Source: Myxococcales bacterium
GTDB lineage: Bacteria; Myxococcota_A; Polyangia; Haliangiales; Haliangiaceae
Assembly (NCBI GenBank): GCA_016706545.1
Contig: JADJJK010000004.1
Span: 1 to 64,000, forward strand
DNA length: 64,000 bases
Reading direction: 5' to 3'
Shown here: positions 1 to 8,452 of the stretch, in pieces
Layout: each line of letters begins with the position of its first letter
Numbering within the stretch: position 1 is the stretch's first letter
Position numbers and translations under genes: made by a program
The notes under the pieces: generated by a model
Told to the model about the DNA's origin: nothing
The model's database searches: none
The model's input: the letters and a program-made list of their open reading frames with translations, nothing else

Positions 1-2509
1 CCCCAGCGATCAGGTGGCCGTGGTCAAACGGCAGCGCGGCCGGGAGCTGCGGGGTCGGCGGCGCGCTCGGCAGCAGGTCACGCAGCTTGCTGACGGCCTG
101 GTTGAAGCGAGGGTCGCGCGCATACATCACGCGCTCGAGCCAGGCCTCCAGCGCATCCTTGTACCGCGCCATCTGCGGTGGCGCGCCAGCGGCCAGGTTC
201 CGCAGCTCGAACGGATCGGCGGTCAGATCGAAGAACTCATATAAGTTGTTCTTCAAGTAGTAGATGAGCTTGTGGCGGCTGGAGATGGCCGCGCGCTGCG
301 GCGTCCCGGCGTTGGTCTCGGCGAACACGATGCGGTCGTGGTTGGCGTTGCCGTAGAAGATCTGCGGCACCAGGCTCTCGCCTTCGAAGCGGGCCCCGCC
401 CACGTCGAGCGCCAGCAGCTCGACCAGTGTGGGGAAGATGTCCAGCACCGACACCGCGCCGCCGACCTGCTTGGCCGGGAGATCCGGGACGTAGACGATG
501 AGCGGCACGTGCAGCATCTCGCGGTACAGCGCGGAGCCATGCGTGCCAAGCGGGATGTTGTGCTCCCCCATGCTGTCCCCATGGTCGGAGGTCACCACCA
601 CGATCGTGCGGTCGCCGCCGGGCAGCCGCCCCAGCTCGTCGAGCAGGCGGCCGACTTCTTGATCGGTCCAGCGCAGCTCGGCGTCGTAGAGGTCGGGCTC
701 GCTGCCGCCCCAGTTCACCACCGAGGGATGCGCCACGTAGCGGCCGTGCGGGTCGATATAGTGAGCCCACAGAAACCAGCGCGCCTCGCCCTGGCGAGAG
801 ATCCAGGCCAGCGCGCGGTCGGTCACCTTATCGGCGGCGATGAGAAACGGGTTGGGCTTGGCGCCGATGGTGTTGTCGTAGTCGTCGACGCCCTGGTCGA
901 GGCCCCAGTCGTTCCAGTAGTCGTGCGAGGCGATGACGCCGGTGCGATAGCCGCCTTGCTTCATGACCTCCGGCAAGAGCAGGTTCTCGGGCGCCACCCG
1001 CGGCGGGCTGCGCGGCGCGACGTCCTCCTGCAACGCGATGCCGGAGTGAAAGAACTTGGAGGTCATGAGGGCCGGGATCGAGGCCATGGTGCCAGCCGAC
1101 GGCGCCATGGCGTGGGAGAACGACACGGACTTGTTCACCAGCTCGGCGAGCCGCGGCGTGGTGTCGCGTCGCCGCGGACCATCGCGGTAGCCGCCAAAGG
1201 AGGTCCGGTCGTAGCGCACGGTGTCGATGGTCAGCAGCAGGATGTTCCAGGGCCTCTGAAACGCTGGAGGAACGCCGGGGCGCGGGCCGGTGGCCGCGGG
1301 CACGTCGCGCATGGAGAAGTCATGGCCGTCGCAGTTCTCGTCCCGGCCGTTGTCCGGCACGTCGACGGCGAACGGGCGCACCGCGGGATCGAGCGGCGCG
1401 CAGTCGTTCTCACCCAGGAGCGAGCCATAGCCGTCGCGATCGAGATCCGTCATCACGCGGACCAGCGCGATCAGCCGGTTGAAGGCCGGCGACGCGGTGA
1501 CCGCGACGTACTTGGTGCGAACCTCGCCGCCCCACCACAGCACGGTGACCAGAAACAAGGTCGTCATGGCCAGCGCCAGCACCAGCGCGCCGCGCGGCCG
1601 CAGCCAGCGCCGGCCCTGCGCGCGATGCGCCAGGCCAAAGCCGCAGCCCAGCGCGATGAGCGCGAGCGCCATCCACCAGGGCACCACGAACACCGCGCGG
1701 AGCTGCGGCGACCGGGGCCACGCGATGGCGAGGCCAGTGGCGGTCAGCGCCAGCGCGGCGATCGCCGCGGCCCGCCAGCGTCCCAGCGGATTGGCGGCGC
1801 CGAGCCTTGGCCCCAGGGCGTGGGCGGCGCGCCCAAGCGGCGGCCCGAGCAGGCGGCCAAGGCCCAGCGCCAGCGCGCCGACCACCAGCGCAGCGACGGC
1901 GATGGCGGTGGCCAGGAGCTGCCGCTCGCGCACCTGCAGCGCCAGCAGGAGGGCGGCGTGCTGCGTGAGCACCAAGAACGCGGTGGCCGCCAGCGCCCAG
2001 CTCCACGTCACCGCCACCAGCGGCCGCACCTGCGCGGGGCGACCGGCGGCCGCGAGGGCGCTAGGCGCCAGGTGGGGCCGCCGCAAGATCGCCCGCGCGA
2101 GGCGCGGCCCGGCGGTCACGCACAAGACGCCCACCGCGACGACGCCGCAGACCAGCGCGCTCAGGCTCAGCGCCAGCGCCAGGAGCCGCAGCTTGGTGCC
2201 AAGGCCAATGGGGCCGGCGTAGCGCAGCACCGTGAGGCTCGTCTCCCCCACAGCGAACACGGCGCCGGCCCAGGTCGCCGCGACCGCGGCGGTCGCGAGA
2301 TCCTCGGCGAGCGCGGCGCGCAGCCCCGACGCCGCGTCCTCGGAGGCTGCCCCCGCCGCTGGCGCTGACGCCGACGCTGCCTCCGACGCCGGCCCCGAGG
2401 ACTCCGGGTCGGGCTCGCCGGATCCCTCCGGCGGCGGAGCGCTCACCGCGCGCTCCACCGCACAGGCGCAAGCTGGCGCGGAAAAAACATCTCCGAGCGG
2501 TGGTAGCAT
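1..2509 (-). CDS. membrane-anchored sulfatase-superfamily protein (3' end outside window)
   Basis: The reading frame runs off the left edge. The N-terminal third is hydrophobic with several membrane segments. It is followed by a MopE-type acidic motif (DLDRDGYGS, then ENDCAPLDP, then GRDENCDG) and an alkaline-phosphatase/sulfatase superfamily domain. That domain shows NILLLTIDTVRYD near the first metal site and VVVTSDHGDSMGEH for the distal metal ligands. The usual formylglycine Cys/Ser position reads as Thr in SAGTMASIPALMTS, so a phospho- or glycerophospho-transferase or hydrolase activity is as plausible as sulfatase. The protein should sit in the inner membrane with its catalytic domain outside. 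The start is uncertain: ATG at 2509 lies only 7 bp from the divergent ATG at 2517, and GTG at 2458 is an alternative. A similar protein occurs at 53.2-55.5 kb. Confidence 0.85.
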   Translation of the reverse strand, partial: MLPPLGDVFSAPACACAVERAVSAPPPEGSGEPDPESSGPASEAASASAPAAGAASEDAASGLRAALAEDLATAAVAATWAGAVFAVGETSLTVLRYAGPIGLGTKLRLLALALSLSALVCGVVAVGVLCVTAGPRLARAILRRPHLAPSALAAAGRPAQVRPLVAVTWSWALAATAFLVLTQHAALLLALQVRERQLLATAIAVAALVVGALALGLGRLLGPPLGRAAHALGPRLGAANPLGRWRAAAIAALALTATGLAIAWPRSPQLRAVFVVPWWMALALIALGCGFGLAHRAQGRRWLRPRGALVLALAMTTLFLVTVLWWGGEVRTKYVAVTASPAFNRLIALVRVMTDLDRDGYGSLLGENDCAPLDPAVRPFAVDVPDNGRDENCDGHDFSMRDVPAATGPRPGVPPAFQRPWNILLLTIDTVRYDRTSFGGYRDGPRRRDTTPRLAELVNKSVSFSHAMAPSAGTMASIPALMTSKFFHSGIALQEDVAPRSPPRVAPENLLLPEVMKQGGYRTGVIASHDYWNDWGLDQGVDDYDNTIGAKPNPFLIAADKVTDRALAWISRQGEARWFLWAHYIDPHGRYVAHPSVVNWGGSEPDLYDAELRWTDQEVGRLLDELGRLPGGDRTIVVVTSDHGDSMGEHNIPLGTHGSALYREMLHVPLIVYVPDLPAKQVGGAVSVLDIFPTLVELLALDVGGARFEGESLVPQIFYGNANHDRIVFAETNAGTPQRAAISSRHKLIYYLKNNLYEFFDLTADPFELRNLAAGAPPQMARYKDALEAWLERVMYARDPRFNQAVSKLRDLLPSAPPTPQLPAALPFDHGHLIAG

Positions 2510-2516
2510 TTCCGGG

Positions 2517-4076
2517 ATGTCAACACCACCGGGGGCGCCGCCGGCCGCGCAGCGCTTCGCCGCGCGCCTGCGCGCGCGCTGGTGGCTGCTCCCGATCGCG
2601 CTGGCGTTCTTCTATGTGGTGCCCTACTACCCGAAGATCCACAGCGCCAACGAGCTGCCGCGCGCCTACCTGGTCAAGGCGCTGGTCGATCACGGCTCGC
2701 TGGCGATCGATGACGGCGTGGCGCGCTGGGGCGCGACCGCAGATGTCTCGCCGTGGCGAGGCCGCTCGTACTCCAACAAGGCGCCCGGATCATCGATCTT
2801 GACCGCGCCGGCGTACGCGGTGACCTCGTGGCTGCTTGGCCACGAGCCAAGCCTCGGGCTCACGGTGTGGCTTGGCAGGGTGGTGACCGGGATCGTGCCG
2901 ACCCTGCTGCTCTTGTGGATCTTGTACGGCCATCTGGCGCGCTACGGCCTCGGTGACAGCGCGCGGCGGCTGGTGCTCACCGTGTACGCGCTGGGCTCGA
3001 TGGCGATGCCGTACTCGCTGCTGTTCATCTCGCACCAGCCAAGCGCGGTGGCGGTCGTGCTGGCGTGGATCGGCGCGCAGCAGGTGCTCGATGGCCAGGG
3101 CGGCGTCAAGCGCATGGCGGCGGCGGGGCTGGCGGCGGGCTTCGCGCCGCTGCTCGACTACCAGGCGGCCTTCGCGTTGCCGCCGCTGGCGCTGCTCCTG
3201 GGCGTCCGGCTGTGGCGACATGAACGCCGCGACCAGCGCTGGCGGTGGGCGCTGGCGGCGGTCGCTGGCGCGCTCCTCCCGGTGGTCGTGCTGCTCGGCT
3301 ATCACCAGCTCGCGTTCGATAGCCCGTGGCGAACCGGCTACGACGCATCCGAGACCTTCGCCATCTATCATCGCCAAGGATTTCTCGGCATCACCGAGCT
3401 GCGCTGGCGCGCGTTCCTGGGCTCCATGGTGACCGCGGACAACGGCCTCCTGGTGTTTGCGCCGTACTGGGCGCTGGCGCTGCCTGGGCTGCGGCGGCTG
3501 TGGCGCGCCGGTCATCGCGGCGACGCCGCCATGATGGCGGCCACCGCGATCGGCCTGCTCCTGTTCTTGTCGTCGATCACCTTCTGGCGAGGCGGGTGGC
3601 AGCTAGGCCCGCGCTACGTGACCGTGATGTTGCCGATGCTGCTCGCGCCGGTGGCGGTGGAGATGCAGGCATGGAGCCGCCACTGGCTTGGCGCCATCCT
3701 GGTGGCCGCGGCGTGCCTCGTGGGGGTGGCGGTGTACGCGGGGTCGTGCGCGCAGTTTCCGCATTTCCCTGAGCGCTTCCCAAACCCGTTCTTCGAGATC
3801 ACGGTGCGGCTGTGGACGGACGGGCACGCCGCGCCCAACCCGCTCGCGCTGCTCGGGGTCGGCGGGCCGTGGAGCCTCGCGCCCTATGTGCTCGCTGTGG
3901 CGGTCGCGGTGGCGCTCGCGCTGCGCGCCCAGCTCGGGAGCTGGCGAGTCGTGCTCGGCGGTGCAGCGGTCGCGGTGGTTGCGCTTGGCTGCTTGCGCGC
4001 CGTGCCGCACGGCCAAGCGCGCAACGAGGACGCCTATCAGTGGATCCGCGGCTCCATGACGCAGAGCGTCTGGTGA
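2517..4076 (+). CDS. polytopic membrane protein, possible GT39-like glycosyltransferase
   Basis: About 519 residues when started at the ATG in MSTPPGAPP. The reading frame is open further upstream, but only antisense to the divergent gene. The sequence is dominated by hydrophobic segments (about ten membrane helices), for example LLPIALAFFYVVPYY near the N-terminus. A first extracytoplasmic loop carries acidic/polar residues and the phrase SYSNKAPGSS. Layout and length resemble membrane proteins annotated as dolichyl-phosphate-mannose mannosyltransferase-like (GT-C fold). I see no unambiguous catalytic DD/DE motif, so the glycosyltransferase call is tentative. It is divergent from the sulfatase-superfamily gene, which may act on the same cell-surface glycan or lipid. 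Confidence 0.75.
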   Translation: MSTPPGAPPAAQRFAARLRARWWLLPIALAFFYVVPYYPKIHSANELPRAYLVKALVDHGSLAIDDGVARWGATADVSPWRGRSYSNKAPGSSILTAPAYAVTSWLLGHEPSLGLTVWLGRVVTGIVPTLLLLWILYGHLARYGLGDSARRLVLTVYALGSMAMPYSLLFISHQPSAVAVVLAWIGAQQVLDGQGGVKRMAAAGLAAGFAPLLDYQAAFALPPLALLLGVRLWRHERRDQRWRWALAAVAGALLPVVVLLGYHQLAFDSPWRTGYDASETFAIYHRQGFLGITELRWRAFLGSMVTADNGLLVFAPYWALALPGLRRLWRAGHRGDAAMMAATAIGLLLFLSSITFWRGGWQLGPRYVTVMLPMLLAPVAVEMQAWSRHWLGAILVAAACLVGVAVYAGSCAQFPHFPERFPNPFFEITVRLWTDGHAAPNPLALLGVGGPWSLAPYVLAVAVAVALALRAQLGSWRVVLGGAAVAVVALGCLRAVPHGQARNEDAYQWIRGSMTQSVW

Positions 4077-4248
4077 TCCTGGATTGGCACCAGCAACCCC
4101 TCCGTCGAATGGTCAGACCAAGAGATGATTCCTGACTCGGGAACGCATGTTCAGTTCGCCATGAGCGGTACAGAAATTTGACAAGTCTCGCGAGGTTCGG
4201 AGGTGGCGCCGGTGGGAACCAGCGCGCCTGACACACGGCTTTCACAGG

Positions 4249-4324
4249 TTATCCACAGGATGCAGTGTGCGCCCCACATGGTCTTAGGATTCAATTGATT
4301 ACCCTGATGGGGAGCTGTGAATAA
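4249..4324. promoter_or_regulatory. two inverted DnaA-box-like sites
   Basis: TTATCCACA at 4249-4257 is the exact consensus DnaA box. TGTGAATAA at 4316-4324 is its inverse with T at the variable position (TTATTCACA). Between them is an AT-rich stretch including TTAGGATTCAATTGATTA. Such 9-mers should be rare by chance at this GC content. The pair could be part of an origin, a DnaA-titration or reactivation site, or coincidence. No dnaA, dnaN or gidA gene is nearby. Confidence 0.4.
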
Positions 4325-4430
4325 GGGCGGTTTTGGCGGGGACTTGTTGACAGGCAGAAAGTGTGTCCTGGGGGCTTGCGGTTCCGATGTAGGTAGGGGG
4401 CCCGCTGGGAGGGTCATTCCAGACCCTCGC

Positions 4431-4698
4431 GTCCGAACCTCGGACCTGTGGTCCGACACGCGGACCCGGTGTCCGCCGCTCCGGACCCAGCCGTCCGGGC
4501 CGCTGTCCGTGGGGCGGACGGCGTGTCCGCTGCTCCGGACCTGACGTCGAGGCCGGTGTCCGGCCCGCGTCTGGCGTGTGTCTGCCGTGTGTCTGGCGTG
4601 TGTCTGGCCCGCGTCCGGCGGTGTCCGGCGGTGTCCGGCATTCGGCCGGCCTACGTCCGGCGTCCGGCGGTGTCCGGCATTCGGCCGGCCTACGTCCG
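4431..4698. repeat. helically phased GTCCG/CGGAC repeat array
   Basis: From 4431 to 4540 GTCCG and its complement CGGAC alternate almost perfectly, starting at 4431, 4441, 4451, 4461, 4471, 4482, 4493, 4505, 4515, 4525 and 4536. From 4558 the unit becomes direct with an 11-bp period (4558, 4569, 4580, 4591, 4602, 4613, with GTCTG variants), then about 10 bp (4623, 4633). A longer unit, GTCCGGCATTCGGCCGGCC, occurs twice near 4633 and 4672. The array ends about 10 bp before the glgC stop codon. Confidence 0.85.
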
Positions 4699-4708
4699 TC
4701 GCGCGGCG

Positions 4709-6127
4709 CTATTCGTCCCTGGGGTGGTCGTCGATGTGGTGGTCGTCGCCAAAGAGCTGGAAGCGTGGCCCTGCAGACTGGTAGCTGTGGCGCTGCCGCT
4801 TGGAGATGGAGAAGGTGCCCGGGCGCAGCAGGTGCTGCATCTCCGGTTCGTTGTGCATCAGCTCCACCACGTCGTTGGCCAGCGCCACCGGGCCGCGCGC
4901 TGGCACCAGCGTCCCCTTGGGCACCACCACGATGCCGGACTCGGTGACGAACGGGAACCGCAGGCGATCTTCGTCCGGGTTCTCGCCGATGACGCACCCC
5001 GGCTCGATCTTGCAGTTCTTGTCGAGCACGACGCGCGAGAGCCGCGCGTTGGCGCCGATGTCGCAGCCGGAGAGGATGACCGAGCTGCTCACCCGCGCGC
5101 CGGCGTGGACGAAGCAATCGTAGCCAAGGACGACGTGCGCGATCTGCGCCGAGGCGACGATCGATCCCTCGCACACCAGGCTGTCCTCGATGTGCGCGGT
5201 GGGCCGTCCCTCACCCGCGCGCACGAAGCGGGCAGGCGGGTAGTCTCGCTCGGCGCCGCGGATGCGCCACTGCCGGTTGTACAGATCGAGCAGGGGCACG
5301 CGCGCACGGACCTCCATGTTGGAGATGAAGTAGCTGTCGATGGTCCCCACGTCCCGCCAGTACGGCTCCGTTCCGGCCGGATCCCCGGGGATGCGGTTCT
5401 CGGTGAAGTCGTAGGCGAACACGCGCGCGCCGGTGGAGATCATGCGTGGGATCACGTCCCGGCCAAAGTCGTGGCGCGAGCCGGGCAGGGTGGCGTCCTC
5501 GGTCAGCACGCGCTCGAGCACGTCGCGGCGGAACACGTAGTTGCCCATCGACACCAGCGTGTGGGTCGGTCGACCAGGCATCGCCGGCGGGTTCTCTGGC
5601 TTCTCCACGAAGTCGATGATGCGACCTTGGTCGTCGATGGCGATGCAGCCGAACTGGCTTGCCTCTTCGCGCGGCACCGCCAGGGCGGCCACCGTGAGGT
5701 CGGCGTCGCGGTTGCGATGAAAGACGTCCATCTGGTCGATGGCGAACTTGTAGACATGGTCGCCGCCGAACACGGCGACGTGGGCCGCGCGCGAGTCCCG
5801 GATCAGGTTGACGTTCTGATACACGGCGTCGGCGGTGCCGCGGTACCAGAACTCGCCCATGCGCATCTGCGCCGGCACCACCTCGATGTACTCGCCGAAG
5901 CCCGAGAGCCGCCAGTTGCGGTTGAGGTGCTTGATGAGGCTCGAGGACATGTACTGTGTGAGCACATACAGCCGCCGATACCCGGAGTTGACGAAGTTGG
6001 AGAGGACGAAATCAATGATCCGATAGCGCCCGGCGAACGGCACCGAGGGCTTGCTGCGGTGGATGGTCAGTGGCCCAAGCCGCGAGCCGCGCCCACCCGC
6101 CATGATCATGACCAGGGTGTCTTTCAT
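4709..6127 (-). CDS. glgC: glucose-1-phosphate adenylyltransferase
   Basis: It makes ADP-glucose from glucose-1-phosphate and ATP, the committed step of bacterial glycogen synthesis. The 472-residue protein starts MKDTLVMIMAGGRGSRLGPL, the nucleotide-binding signature. It continues with SKPSVPFAGRYRIIDF and the catalytic-loop region WYRGTADAVYQN, VFGGDHVYK and FVEKPENPP. The C-terminal half has the left-handed beta-helix hexapeptide pattern (VILSGCDIGANARLSRVVLDK, shown in part). It is about 50 residues longer than the E. coli enzyme because of a His/Asp-rich tail after the helix. It is monocistronic as far as seen and divergent from orn, with 92 bp between the starts. No other glycogen gene lies next to it; the maltodextrin locus is 28 kb away. 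Confidence 0.96.
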   Translation of the reverse strand: MKDTLVMIMAGGRGSRLGPLTIHRSKPSVPFAGRYRIIDFVLSNFVNSGYRRLYVLTQYMSSSLIKHLNRNWRLSGFGEYIEVVPAQMRMGEFWYRGTADAVYQNVNLIRDSRAAHVAVFGGDHVYKFAIDQMDVFHRNRDADLTVAALAVPREEASQFGCIAIDDQGRIIDFVEKPENPPAMPGRPTHTLVSMGNYVFRRDVLERVLTEDATLPGSRHDFGRDVIPRMISTGARVFAYDFTENRIPGDPAGTEPYWRDVGTIDSYFISNMEVRARVPLLDLYNRQWRIRGAERDYPPARFVRAGEGRPTAHIEDSLVCEGSIVASAQIAHVVLGYDCFVHAGARVSSSVILSGCDIGANARLSRVVLDKNCKIEPGCVIGENPDEDRLRFPFVTESGIVVVPKGTLVPARGPVALANDVVELMHNEPEMQHLLRPGTFSISKRQRHSYQSAGPRFQLFGDDHHIDDHPRDE

Positions 6128-6219
6128 TGCGCGAAATGGTATCGCGGGTCGGCGCGGACCGCGAGAAACCGTAGACGCTGCCGCACGCGGGCGGCGAGTT
6201 TGTCGTACGGTAACGCGCT

Positions 6220-6798
6220 ATGGCGCAATCGACGGACATCCTGGTGTGGATGGACATGGAGATGACCGGGCTCGAGCCTGACCGCGAGCGAGTGATTGAA
6301 GTGGCGACCATCCTCACGGATGGCAACCTGGTGGAGCTGGCGGTGGGGCCGGAGCTGGTGATTCACCAGGCAGATGAGCTACTTGCCGCGATGGACGACT
6401 GGAACAAGAAGCACCACGGCGAGTCCGGTCTGACCGACCGCGTCCGCGCCTCCACGGTGAGCGAGGAGGAGGCGGAGGCCGCGGTCGTGGCCTTCTTGGA
6501 CGGGCACGTGTCGGCCAAGGACCGACCGATCCTGGCCGGCAACTCGATCCATCAGGACCGCCGCTTCATCCGGCGCTACATGCCCAAGCTCGACCGCCGG
6601 CTGCACTACCGCATGGTGGACGTGTCCTCGATCAAGGAGCTGGCCAAGCGCTGGTACCCGCCGGGCGTGCTCGCGGCCATGCCGCCCAAGCGGGAGACTC
6701 ATCGCGCGCTCGATGATGTCCGGGAGTCCATCGACGAGCTGCGCTTCTACCGGCAGCGCATCTTCCTGCCGCTGCCAGCGGCCCCGTCGGTCGACTGA
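6220..6798 (+). CDS. orn: oligoribonuclease
   Basis: A 192-residue DEDD-family 3'-5' exoribonuclease that finishes RNA decay by degrading di- to pentaribonucleotides (including pGpG). The metal-binding DEDD set is visible: WMDMEMTGLEPD at the N-terminus (D and E), GNSIHQDRRF in the middle (D), and ETHRALDDVRESI near the C-terminus with the DEDDh histidine. Length is close to the usual 180-200 residues. The start ATG fits the family N-terminus (a few residues before the first motif). It is divergent from glgC. Confidence 0.95.
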   Translation: MAQSTDILVWMDMEMTGLEPDRERVIEVATILTDGNLVELAVGPELVIHQADELLAAMDDWNKKHHGESGLTDRVRASTVSEEEAEAAVVAFLDGHVSAKDRPILAGNSIHQDRRFIRRYMPKLDRRLHYRMVDVSSIKELAKRWYPPGVLAAMPPKRETHRALDDVRESIDELRFYRQRIFLPLPAAPSVD

Positions 6799-6817
6799 GC
6801 AGGGGTCGCCAGGCGAT

Positions 6818-6880
6818 CGCGGGCCGTCGCGGGCCGTCGCGGGCGATCGTCGCGTCGTCGCGGGCGAGCGCGGGCCGTCG
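6818..6880. repeat. short GC-rich tandem repeat
   Basis: Imperfect tandem copies of a 9-10 bp unit (CGTCGCGGGC) follow the orn stop codon and separate it from the convergent FMN-protein gene. No T-run is present, so there is no support for an intrinsic terminator. Confidence 0.6.
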
Positions 6881-6892
6881 AGACTGCGCCGG

Positions 6893-8380
6893 TCAGCGAG
6901 CCCGCAGCGCCCACTGCGGCTGGTAGCCCAGTACCTCCACCGCCGAGCGGGTGGACAGGCCGTCGCCCAGGATGTCGATGGAGGACAGCGGCACCAGCGC
7001 CGGGTGCTCATGGCCACAGGCGTGGGCGAGCTGGAGGACCTCCTTGCGGAAGGAGACCAGATAGTTCGCCAGCCGGGCGGACTTGAGGGTCGGGTCCAGG
7101 CCCCGCATCAGCCACTTGTTCTGGGTGGCGACGCCGGTGGGGCAGTGTCCGGTGTGACAGCGCTGCGCCTGGATGCAGCCGATCGCCATCATCGCCTCGC
7201 GCGCGACGTTGATGAGATCGCAGCCCATCGCCATCGCCAGCATCGCCTCGGCGGGGAAGCCCAGCCGGCCGGAGCCGATGAACACGATCTTGTGCTGCAG
7301 GTCGCGCTGGGCGAACTCGCGGTACACCTGCGGGAAGCCGATCTTCCACGGCAACGCGACGTGGTCGGAGAACGCCAGCGGCGCGGCGCCGGTGCCGCCC
7401 TCGGCGCCGTCGATGGTGATGAAGTCTGGCGCGCGCCCGCTTTGCTCCACCTCCGCGGCCAGGTCTCGCCAGAACTGGACGTGGCCGACGGCGGACTTGA
7501 TGCCCACCGGCAGGCCGCTCTCCTGCGCCAGGCGCTCGATGAAGTCGAGCAAGCTCGAGACGTCCGAGAAGGCGCTGTGCGCCGCCGGGCTGATGCAGTC
7601 CTTGCCCACCGGGATGCCGCGGATCCGGGCGATCTCGGGGGTGACCTTGGCCGCGGGCAGCACGCCACCAAGGCCGGGCTTGGCGCCCTGCGACAGCTTG
7701 ATCTCGATGGCGCGCACCTTGGCCGAGGCGACGCTCTCGAGAAACCGCTCCATCGAGAACGTGCCGTCTTGGCCCCTGCAGCCAAAGTACCCGGTGCCGA
7801 TCTGCCAGATGATCTCGCCGCCCTTGCGGTGGTAGTCGGAGATGCCGCCCTCGCCGGTGTTCTGCAGCGCGCCCGCCAGCGCCACGCCGCGGTTCACCGC
7901 CTCCACCGCGGAGCCTGACAGCGAGCCGTAGCTCATCGCCGACACGTTGATGATGGAGCCCGGCCGCAGCTTGTGTTTGCGATCGCGCCACTGCCCGAGG
8001 ACGCGGTAGCACGGCGCCGGGTGCTCGGGCTGGTATCCTGGCTCGCCAGCGTGCGGCAGGTGCAGCGGGAACGTGGAGTGCCGCAGGATGATGTGCCCGG
8101 GGCTGCGCTCCAGGTCGTTGTCGGTGCCAAAGCCGAAGTAGTTATTCTCCTTCTTGGACGACGAGTAGATCCACCGGCGCTGATCGCGGGAGAACGGACG
8201 CTCCTCGTCGTTGGAGGTCACGATGTACTGTCGGAGCTCGGGGCCGACCGCTTCGAACCAGTACCGGAAGTGGCCGATGATGGGGAAGTTGCGCAGGATG
8301 GCGTGACGGCGCTGGGTGACATCATAGATGGCAACCGCGCCGAGCACACCGAGGACGCCAAGGCCGATCCAGAGCCACAT
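6893..8380 (-). CDS. FMN-binding glutamate synthase-related protein
   Basis: 495 residues. One N-terminal membrane helix (residues 3-22) is followed by a complete GltS-type TIM barrel. The FMN-binding phrases SAMSYGSLSG, DGAEGGTGAAP and IGSGRLGFP are present. So is the Fe-S cysteine cluster GCIQAQRCHTGHCPTG that ligates a 3Fe-4S centre in glutamate synthase. No amidotransferase domain is present, so it cannot take ammonia from glutamine by itself. Proteins of this stand-alone type are common, but the substrate is not established. It lies downstream of, and in the same direction as, the sulfur-carrier operon, with a 72-bp gap, so a physiological link is possible but not shown. Confidence 0.9.
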   Translation of the reverse strand: MWLWIGLGVLGVLGAVAIYDVTQRRHAILRNFPIIGHFRYWFEAVGPELRQYIVTSNDEERPFSRDQRRWIYSSSKKENNYFGFGTDNDLERSPGHIILRHSTFPLHLPHAGEPGYQPEHPAPCYRVLGQWRDRKHKLRPGSIINVSAMSYGSLSGSAVEAVNRGVALAGALQNTGEGGISDYHRKGGEIIWQIGTGYFGCRGQDGTFSMERFLESVASAKVRAIEIKLSQGAKPGLGGVLPAAKVTPEIARIRGIPVGKDCISPAAHSAFSDVSSLLDFIERLAQESGLPVGIKSAVGHVQFWRDLAAEVEQSGRAPDFITIDGAEGGTGAAPLAFSDHVALPWKIGFPQVYREFAQRDLQHKIVFIGSGRLGFPAEAMLAMAMGCDLINVAREAMMAIGCIQAQRCHTGHCPTGVATQNKWLMRGLDPTLKSARLANYLVSFRKEVLQLAHACGHEHPALVPLSSIDILGDGLSTRSAVEVLGYQPQWALRAR

Positions 8381-8452
8381 GGACGCGGAGCATACCTCGG
8401 TCCGCGCCCTGGCTGGGAAGCCAGGGCCGCCGGGACACCCGGGCGCCTCGCG

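Larger units (their letters stand above)
4077..4708. other. 632-bp intergenic gap without a supported gene
   Basis: The gap lies between the convergent ends of the membrane-protein gene and glgC. The left half (about 4120-4340) is clearly lower in GC than the rest of the window and contains two DnaA-box-like 9-mers. The right half (4431-4698) is a phased GTCCG repeat array. Open frames crossing it have strongly repetitive Thr/Pro/Arg-rich translations and no ribosome-binding site, so I do not call a gene here. Confidence 0.7.

Noticed and set aside
272..2368. Long plus-strand frame antisense to the first sulfatase-like gene
   Set aside because: Low-complexity Arg/Gln/His composition and no motif; the minus strand shows an unmistakable phosphatase-superfamily domain.
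4431..4698. CRISPR or transposon end repeats in the gap before glgC
   Set aside because: No spacer-repeat structure, no target-site duplication and no transposase gene nearby.
4448..6265. Plus-strand frame of 605 codons across the phased repeat and glgC
   Set aside because: The first part is repeat-derived Arg/Val/Pro sequence and the rest is antisense to glgC.
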